Shown piece after piece: positions 22,268 to 25,616 of a stretch of DNA of 25,616 bases. Where the stretch lies: contig JAHBMJ010005866.1 of NCBI GenBank assembly GCA_018398765.1, forward strand, positions 1-25,616. Reading direction: 5' to 3'. The stretch is from Chromera velia (lineage: Eukaryota > Sar > Chromeraceae). The notes under the pieces were generated by a model. That model did not search any database and had not been told where the DNA came from. It worked only from the letters and a program-made list of their open reading frames with translations. Position 1 is the first letter of the stretch; each line of letters begins with the position of its first letter. A program made the translations under genes and the position numbers.

Positions 22268-22630
22268 TCACTCACTCACCCTCACACACACACACGCACG
22301 CACGCACGCACGCACGCACACGCACACATGCATACACGCACGCACGCTCACATGCATTGCATGCATGCTTTCAGAGAGAGAGGGGGGGAGAGAGAGTCAG
22401 TCCGACGAACACATTTAGTCAGACAGACGCACATATAGACAGGCTGGCAGGCATACAGACACATACTTAGACGGACAGCTGGTTGGTCAGAGCGACCTGT
22501 GTGCATTCGGTCCCATGGGCATGTATGTGCATGTGCATGCATGCAGCACATGCAGACATGCATGCATGCACATGCACAGATCGACAGAATGACTGACCCC
22601 CAAGTGGCGGCAGCATGCGCATCCCCCCAT
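5827..22630 (-). CDS. ABC transporter subfamily A, full-length (TMD1-NBD1-TMD2-NBD2), about 30 exons
   Basis: Full-size ABCA-type ATPase of about 1,930 residues; family members move lipids or other amphiphiles across membranes. I translated exons from flanking GT/AG signals and protein continuity; phases agree at every junction except the missing exon in the repeat. Exons, in transcript order: 22630-22598 (candidate start), 22065-21946, 21438-21280, 20871-20754, 20398-20196, 19621-19550, 19337-18955, 18627-18427, 18043-17704, 17244-17093, 16874-16380, 16037-15908, [Walker B exon missing], 14430-14253, 13987-13823, 13482-13392, 13179-12645, 12443-12356, 12126-11982, 11828-11654, 11323-11141, 10858-10755, 10434-10348, 10069-9797, 9108-9007, 8887-8568, 8199-8045, 7668-7547, 7168-6993, 6713-6350, 5922-5827 (stop TAG 5827-5829). 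The two NBDs carry [15 protein letters not shown] and [19 protein letters not shown] hallmarks are [10 protein letters not shown] after NBD1 and [12 protein letters not shown] at the C-terminus. Which ABCA member it is, and its substrate, cannot be told. Confidence 0.93.
5955..6126. repeat. (CA)n/(CG)n microsatellite in the last ABCA intron
   Basis: Alternating CA with interruptions, a CGCGCGCG core near 6028-6041, and further CA/CG stretches. It fills much of the 427-nt intron between exons 28 and 29. In transcript sense it is (TG)n, ending about 30 nt before the acceptor. Confidence 0.92.
6993..8887 (-). other. ABCA exons 24-27: TM12, acidic linker and NBD2
   Basis: Exon 8887-8568 starts with TM12 ([20 protein letters not shown]), then an acidic linker ([15 protein letters not shown]), then the first NBD2 strands ([13 protein letters not shown]...IPEGQCFG). 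Exon 8199-8045 has Walker [18 protein letters not shown] and the Q-loop GYCPQF; the following Asp is split to the next exon. Exon 7668-7547 gives [20 protein letters not shown]. Exon 7168-6993 holds the signature [20 protein letters not shown] and Walker B/D-loop [13 protein letters not shown]. All NBD2 catalytic motifs are present and intact. Confidence 0.95.
7690..7748. repeat. (CA)n and (CTAC)n in the intron before exon 26
   Basis: CA alternation from about 7690 to 7720 followed by ACCT/CTAC tetranucleotides to 7748. It lies about 20 nt upstream of the exon 26 acceptor in transcript sense. Confidence 0.9.
9313..9450. repeat. (CTAT)n/(CTAC)n and (TA)n microsatellite in an ABCA intron
   Basis: CTAT/CTGT/CTAC tetranucleotides run from about 9313 to 9422, then TA alternation to about 9438 and ATGT variants. 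It sits in the 688-nt intron between exons 22 and 23. Confidence 0.92.
9598..9753. repeat. Three 52-bp direct repeats in an ABCA intron
   Basis: The motif AATGAAGCGCGATGAGTGAT starts at 9611, 9663 and 9715, exactly 52 bp apart, within near-identical units ending in GACACAATTAAGTGAACACA. The third copy has a small insertion (ATTATTAATAAG). The unit is not simple sequence. Confidence 0.95.
12446..12480. repeat. (CA)n directly upstream of exon 16
   Basis: About 30 bp of CA alternation; in transcript sense (TG)n runs straight into TGCAG at the exon 16 acceptor, leaving no ordinary polypyrimidine tract. Confidence 0.93.
12645..13179 (-). other. ABCA exon 15: long acidic, probably disordered inter-half linker
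   Basis: The longest exon (535 nt, about 178 residues) joins the NBD1 regulatory segment (VGAHEDND...) to the basic stretch [10 protein letters not shown] just before TM7. The middle is rich in Pro, Glu, Asp and Ser with no hydrophobic segment (for example [17 protein letters not shown]), so it is probably disordered. It contains possible phospho-sites such as KRRPSEQ and ERRDSNAM (basic residues two or three before a Ser). The placement corresponds to the variable linker of other ABCA proteins. The 3' splice site lies directly downstream of a (TG)n tract in the transcript sense. Confidence 0.88.
13186..13382. repeat. (CA)n/(CACT)n microsatellite in the intron between exons 14 and 15
   Basis: CA alternation (about 13186-13222) followed by ACACTC-type units to about 13378. 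It occupies nearly all of the 212-nt intron. In transcript sense the (TG)n end abuts the exon 15 acceptor. Confidence 0.94.
13392..14430 (-). other. ABCA exons 12-14: end of NBD1 and its regulatory domain
   Basis: Exon 14430-14253 begins with 2 nt that complete a Gly, then [20 protein letters not shown], the D-loop region. It includes the H-loop [19 protein letters not shown] and [15 protein letters not shown]. Exon 13987-13823 ([11 protein letters not shown]...[10 protein letters not shown]) and exon 13482-13392 ([20 protein letters not shown] then [10 protein letters not shown]) form the conserved ABCA post-NBD1 regulatory segment. The phase-1 start of exon 12 does not fit the phase-0 end of exon 11, so at least one small exon is missing between them. 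The donor of exon 12 lies in a GTTGGTTGGTTGG run. Confidence 0.92.
14684..15901. repeat. 1.2-kb compound (CA)n/(CTCA)n microsatellite
   Basis: Nearly pure CA, CACT, CACG and CG units. There is higher-order structure: the segment CGCTCATACTCACTCACTCT recurs about 181 bp apart, near 14837 and 15018. It lies between ABCA exons 11 and 12. It contains the N gap, and reads through it were probably collapsed. The long His/Thr ORF across it is an artefact of the repeat. Confidence 0.98.
15596..15616. other. Assembly gap (21 N) inside a repeat
   Basis: A run of 21 N interrupts the CACT/CA repeat between ABCA exons 11 and 12. The run length need not equal the real gap size. The predicted Walker B exon of NBD1 is expected in this intron interval. 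Confidence 0.99.
15908..16874 (-). other. ABCA exons 10-11: first half of NBD1 (Walker A, Q-loop, signature)
   Basis: Exon 16874-16380 starts with a Cys-rich patch ([20 protein letters not shown]), then the NBD1 beta-strands, Walker [11 protein letters not shown] and the Q-loop [17 protein letters not shown]. Exon 16037-15908 carries [18 protein letters not shown] followed by [15 protein letters not shown], the ABC signature in its canonical LSGGQ form. The exon runs directly into a CA-type repeat at about 15900. Its donor is probably AAG/GTCGTC; a donor 3 or 8 nt further on is possible. Family alignment predicts that V(V)FLDEPTSG should follow at once, but no such codons follow in the assembly. 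Confidence 0.92.
17093..18627 (-). other. ABCA exons 7-9: transmembrane domain 1 (TM2-TM6)
   Basis: Exon 18627-18427 holds TM2 ([18 protein letters not shown]) followed by the coupling-helix region [20 protein letters not shown], a strong ABCA signature. Exon 18043-17704 holds TM3 ([20 protein letters not shown]), TM4 ([20 protein letters not shown]) and TM5 ([16 protein letters not shown]). Exon 17244-17093 holds TM6 ([20 protein letters not shown]) and the [12 protein letters not shown] turn that precedes the first NBD. A Trp codon is split across 18427/18043 (TG + G), confirming the GTCAGT donor at 18421-18426. Confidence 0.9.
17580..17652. repeat. (CA)n in the intron between exons 8 and 9
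   Basis: Two CA tracts (about 17581-17613 and 17630-17652) separated by a short unique stretch, within the intron 17245-17703. Confidence 0.9.
20066..20164. repeat. (CA)n followed by (GA)n beside exon 4
   Basis: CA alternation (about 20066-20115) then GA/GACA to 20164. It lies about 30 nt inside the intron downstream of exon 4. Confidence 0.93.
20699..20752. repeat. (CTGA)n microsatellite beginning at the exon 3 donor
   Basis: About 13 GACT/CTGA units. On the transcript strand the intron reads GTGAGTCAGTCAGTCAG..., so the tetranucleotide array starts at the 5' splice site itself. Confidence 0.95.
20999..21184. repeat. Polypyrimidine (CTTC)n tract in the intron between exons 2 and 3
   Basis: About 185 nt of almost pure C/T on the + strand (GAAG-rich in the transcript). 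The KKE/GRK-rich and SFLPSF-rich ORFs over it are repeat artefacts. Confidence 0.95.
21441..21495. repeat. (CATT)n microsatellite adjoining the exon 2 acceptor
   Basis: About 13 ATTC units. In transcript sense GAATGAATGAATGCAG ends at the exon 2 acceptor, so the repeat takes the place of the usual pyrimidine tract. Confidence 0.94.
22104..22345. repeat. Compound (CA)n/(CACT)n microsatellite in the first ABCA intron
   Basis: The same compound units as at 14684-15901, including CGCTCACACTCGCTCACTCA and CACACGCTCCCACTCACACA. It lies between the candidate start exon and exon 1. Confidence 0.94.
22598..22630 (-). CDS. Candidate start exon of the ABCA gene ([11 protein letters not shown])
   Basis: An 11-codon exon inferred because the first clear exon (ALLWKN...) opens in phase 0 without a Met. 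Its ATG (22628-22630) has A at -3 and G at +4. It is the first ATG after an in-frame TGA. It ends in phase 0 at GGG followed by GTCAGTC, the donor heptamer most used by this gene. Joined, the protein begins [22 protein letters not shown], matching the short cytosolic leader before TM1 in ABCA proteins. Gly2 with Cys4/6/7 resembles a myristoylation plus palmitoylation motif. No transcript evidence is available; another upstream exon is possible. Confidence 0.5.
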
Positions 22631-23880
22631 GGTCTCTCTGTGTCTTTTCCTGGTGTCTTTCTGCTTATGTTTAGGTACGGTACTGCTCTTCTGTTGTCTT
22701 TTGGCCTTTCAGAAGGTGCTTCTCCTTGACGTCCAGTCACCCAAGAGAATGAAGAACAGTGGGACGGGAATCACAGGTTCTCACAGCCACGCACAGCTTG
22801 AGTCAGAAAGGGTGGGACCGTTTGACTCTCCCCTCTAACTCGAAGTATCTGCGTGGTTATCCTTTCACTGTGTGCTTCCTGCTTGACGTTTGAGGCTCGC
22901 GCTCCTCGTGCGAGAAGCTCTCTCTGATCAAGGACGCGCCGACTGAAACCCTCCGGATGCTTGTGGCGCGACTTGTTTCTAAGTGGATGCAGGTGGATGG
23001 ATGGATCTTTTCCTTTCAATAGACAGTCAGGACGTCTTCACCTGTATCATTCTTGCTGCATGAAATGATCTCAGTAGATCGAGCTGAGCTGCCCCCCGAT
23101 CGAGGCGATATATATATATATATAGCTGCATGCCTCCTATATGCCTGCATGCGTTTCTTGCCCTGTCCTGTTTAAACACTGCAATAAACAGAGAGTGGGC
23201 GCGCATTGCGCGCCATTGAAGCTAGGTATATGCCGGGGCCCGGCCATGCAGGGCCTCGGTTCTTGTCGCTTCTTGGAGTTCTTGTCTATAGATCTATACA
23301 CCCCGGGTGTCACCCTCGCGACCTGCATGGCTCAAGGTAATGCATGCTCGACTTCGACACTCATCCGCCATGCAATGCAACAGCTCCGTGTGACTCCCCC
23401 GCGAAACTGAACTTGACCACGAAAAAAGCCCAAACGTGCCCCTCAAGCGTATTCAAGCGTAAACATCGGAGCCGCACTGCATGATCGAGATCCACAGGAA
23501 ATGACTGCACGAGTCTGACTGACCTGCAAGCATATATAAGCTAGCCACGATCTTCGATGACAAAAAAGAACTGCATGATATTGGACAGACGTAGCTGCAA
23601 ATTCTCCTGCTCCTGTACATCTGAACCAGATGGAGGTAACAGGCCCACTAGTAAGTTCGAATTTGCAGTCAATCCTGGCAGTCAATCCTGCGTCTGTGCA
23701 TGCAGCTAAGCAGCAGCTTTTTGACTGACCTTCCTACGAGAATGAGTCTAGAGAATGAGTGTACTCTGCACAGTTCAATCAAGCATTTTTCTGGACGCGT
23801 ATCAGGAGAATCGAATCTTCAGGCCAGAATTCCTATATGAAGATAGACACGCAGACGTTGAACTTCTCTCTACTTTTATC
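22631..23880. other. Region upstream of the ABCA gene, probable promoter side
   Basis: No credible gene or RNA gene seen. If the start exon is right, this holds the 5' UTR and promoter. Visible features are TGCATGC-type motifs (near 23126, 23145, 23341 and 23698), (TA)n at about 23109-23122, a perfect 17-nt inverted repeat at 23198-23214, and the palindrome TATAGATCTATA near 23286. None is proven regulatory. Confidence 0.5.
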
Positions 23881-25080
23881 TTTCTCTCTGTTTGCATAAC
23901 AGCCTCTCAACTTCCATCTTTCTCTCTCTCTGTATGACAGCCTCTCAACTTCCATCTTTCTGTCTGTTTGCATGACGGCCTCTCCACTTTCATCGTTCTA
24001 TCTGTTTGTATGGCGGCCTCTCCACTTTCATCATTCTGTCTGTTTACATGACGGCCTCTCGTTCTGTCTGTTTGTATGATGGCCTCTCCATTTTCATCAT
24101 TCTGTCTGTTTGCATGACGGCCTCTCCACTTTGATCGTTCTGTCTGTTTGCATGACGGCCTCTCAACTCCCATCTTTCTGTCTGTTTGCATGACGGCCTC
24201 TCCACTTTCATCGTTCTGTTTGTTTGCATGGTGGCCTCTCCACTTTTATCATTCTATCTGTTTGCATGACGGCCTCTCAACTCCCATCTTTCTGTCTGTT
24301 TGTACGAAGGCCTCTCTACTTCCATCTTTCTGTCTATTTGCACGACGGGCTCTCCACTCCCATCTTTCTGTCTGTTTGCATGACGACCTCTCCACTTTCA
24401 TATTCCCATCTTTCCTTTTTGCTTGCCTGGTGGGTCTCTGCTTTCTTCTGTCGTGTTTGCTTGCATGACGGCTTTCCGCGCTTCCATCTTAATTTTCCTG
24501 CCGGCGTGTTTGACCACCTCTCTACTTGCGTCGTTCCTGCATGTCGACTTGCATGAAAGCGTCTTTGCTTCCATGTTTCCTGCCGGTTTGCATGACGTGT
24601 TCTCAGCTTCCACCTTCGCTGTTTGCTTGCATGCCGACTCCCCACTTTTGTCTGTCTTGCCGGCTTGCATGACCACTTTCCGCTAGCTTCCATCTTTCCT
24701 GCCTGCGTGTTAAGGGCCTCTCCAGTTTCATGAATCTTTTCTGTCGACTTGCATGAAAGCTTTTCCGTTTCCATGTTTCCTGTCGGTTTGTGTGACGTCT
24801 TCTCAGGTTCCATCTTTCCTGTGCATGCACGATGACTTTCCACTTTCCTCCGCTTTCGTCCGTCTTGCCTGCTTGCATGACGGGTCTCGGTGCTCCCATT
24901 TTTCCTGCCTGCGTATATGACGGCCTCTCCAGTTTCATCAATCTTTCCTATCTGCTAGCCCGTCTGCTTGCAGAAAGTCCGCTTCACTTTCATCTTCCTT
25001 GTCTCCTCACATAAAGACCTTTCAGTCTTCATCTTTCTTGTCTGTCTGCATATATGACGTCTGCTCCAGTTTCATTTTTC
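23880..25080. repeat. 38-bp minisatellite, regular then degenerate
   Basis: Between about 23903 and 24424 the unit start (CCTCTC...) recurs at 23941, 23979, 24017, 24055, 24083, 24121, 24159, 24197, 24235, 24273, 24311, 24349 and 24387. All steps are 38 bp except one 28-bp unit at 24055. A unit reads CCTCTCCACTTTCATCGTTC then TGTCTGTTTGCATGACGG. From about 24424 to 25080 the pattern decays into longer, irregular units (TTTCCTGCCTGCTTGCATGA-like). Confidence 0.95.
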
Positions 25081-25616
25081 TGGTTTTCTTTTTTGTTTTC
25101 ATATGCTTGGATGCTGGCTTTTCCTGGACCAAATAGAATGTTTTTGCCTTCCTAAAATTTGAAAAGCAGAATCATTGGGAGGATGGAGTTTACAACATTT
25201 GAACAAAAAACAACAAAGACTTCCTTACATGGAATTTCTAGCAGAATTTTTAACATATTCACTATAGCAATTAATGCATTGTGAGTTAACGTTTCTATAA
25301 AATTCTTCCTGGGTGGGAATTTAGTAGAAAAACTGAATGGAATTACGCTTATTTGCGGCTGAACATATAAAACTACATATAGAAATGAAAAAAATGTATG
25401 AATTTATTAATTCAAGTTAAAATTTAAGTACAACTTTGCATAGTTTACTAAATTTTTAATTGATTGATTGAAAACTTTCAAAGTTCAAATAATTTTTTTT
25501 TGATATATAGTCAAAATTGTTAAAAATTGTTTTAAATGGTCGATGGTACCATCGATCGTGGAATACTAAAAGAACACATATGAACACACTATAAGTCCTA
25601 TATAAAGGTAGACACG
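25081..25616. other. AT-rich right edge, no gene seen
   Basis: From about 25130 the composition changes sharply to AT-rich sequence with poly-A/T runs and no microsatellite. A perfect 16-bp palindrome, TCGATGGTACCATCGA, lies at 25540-25555. No coding frame is supported. Confidence 0.7.

Noticed and set aside
23137-23410. Possible RNA gene or ORF in the palindrome-rich upstream region
   Set aside because: No tRNA cloverleaf or conserved RNA motif could be built, and the ORFs on either strand look random.
24334-24843. 169-codon minus ORF as a real repeat protein
   Set aside because: It lies wholly in the degenerate part of the 38-bp minisatellite; openness is explained by lack of stops in the unit, and there is no other coding evidence.

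Overview
This is a eukaryotic nuclear window. It holds one large intron-rich gene and one small gene, both on the minus strand, set in very microsatellite-rich DNA. Spliceosomal introns (GT..GCAG), codons split across exons, and a full-length ABCA-type transporter rule out a prokaryote. The repeat-rich introns and the protein's flavour suggest a unicellular alga or protist. An alveolate such as a chromerid is my best guess, and a stramenopile is possible; neither is provable from this window alone.

Layout on the + strand: 1-1700 is simple-sequence and satellite-like DNA. 2022-2480 (minus, probably with a tiny 5' exon at 2517-2543) encodes an unrecognised small protein of about 160 residues with a mitochondrial-presequence-like N-terminus. 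2544-5826 has no gene I can support. 5827-22630 (minus) is the ABCA transporter. I could rebuild 29 exons with consistent splice phases, plus a candidate 33-nt start exon. The order is TM1, ectodomain 1, TM2-6, NBD1, a long acidic linker, TM7, ectodomain 2, TM8-12, NBD2 and the C-terminal ABCA regulatory segment, about 1,930 residues in all. 22631-25616 holds palindromes, TGCATGC motifs, a 38-bp minisatellite and an AT-rich edge.

Main observations: (i) the NBD1 exon that should carry Walker B (LDEPTSG) is absent from the assembled sequence, and its expected place is a 1.2-kb CA/CTCA repeat containing an N gap at 15596-15616; (ii) 5' splice sites are atypical, with 15 of 27 assigned donors having C at intron position +3 and nine reading GTCAGTC, some continuing into tetranucleotide microsatellites; (iii) the candidate start exon encodes MGGCACC, a dual-acylation-like N-terminus; (iv) several 3' splice sites are preceded by (UG)n tracts.
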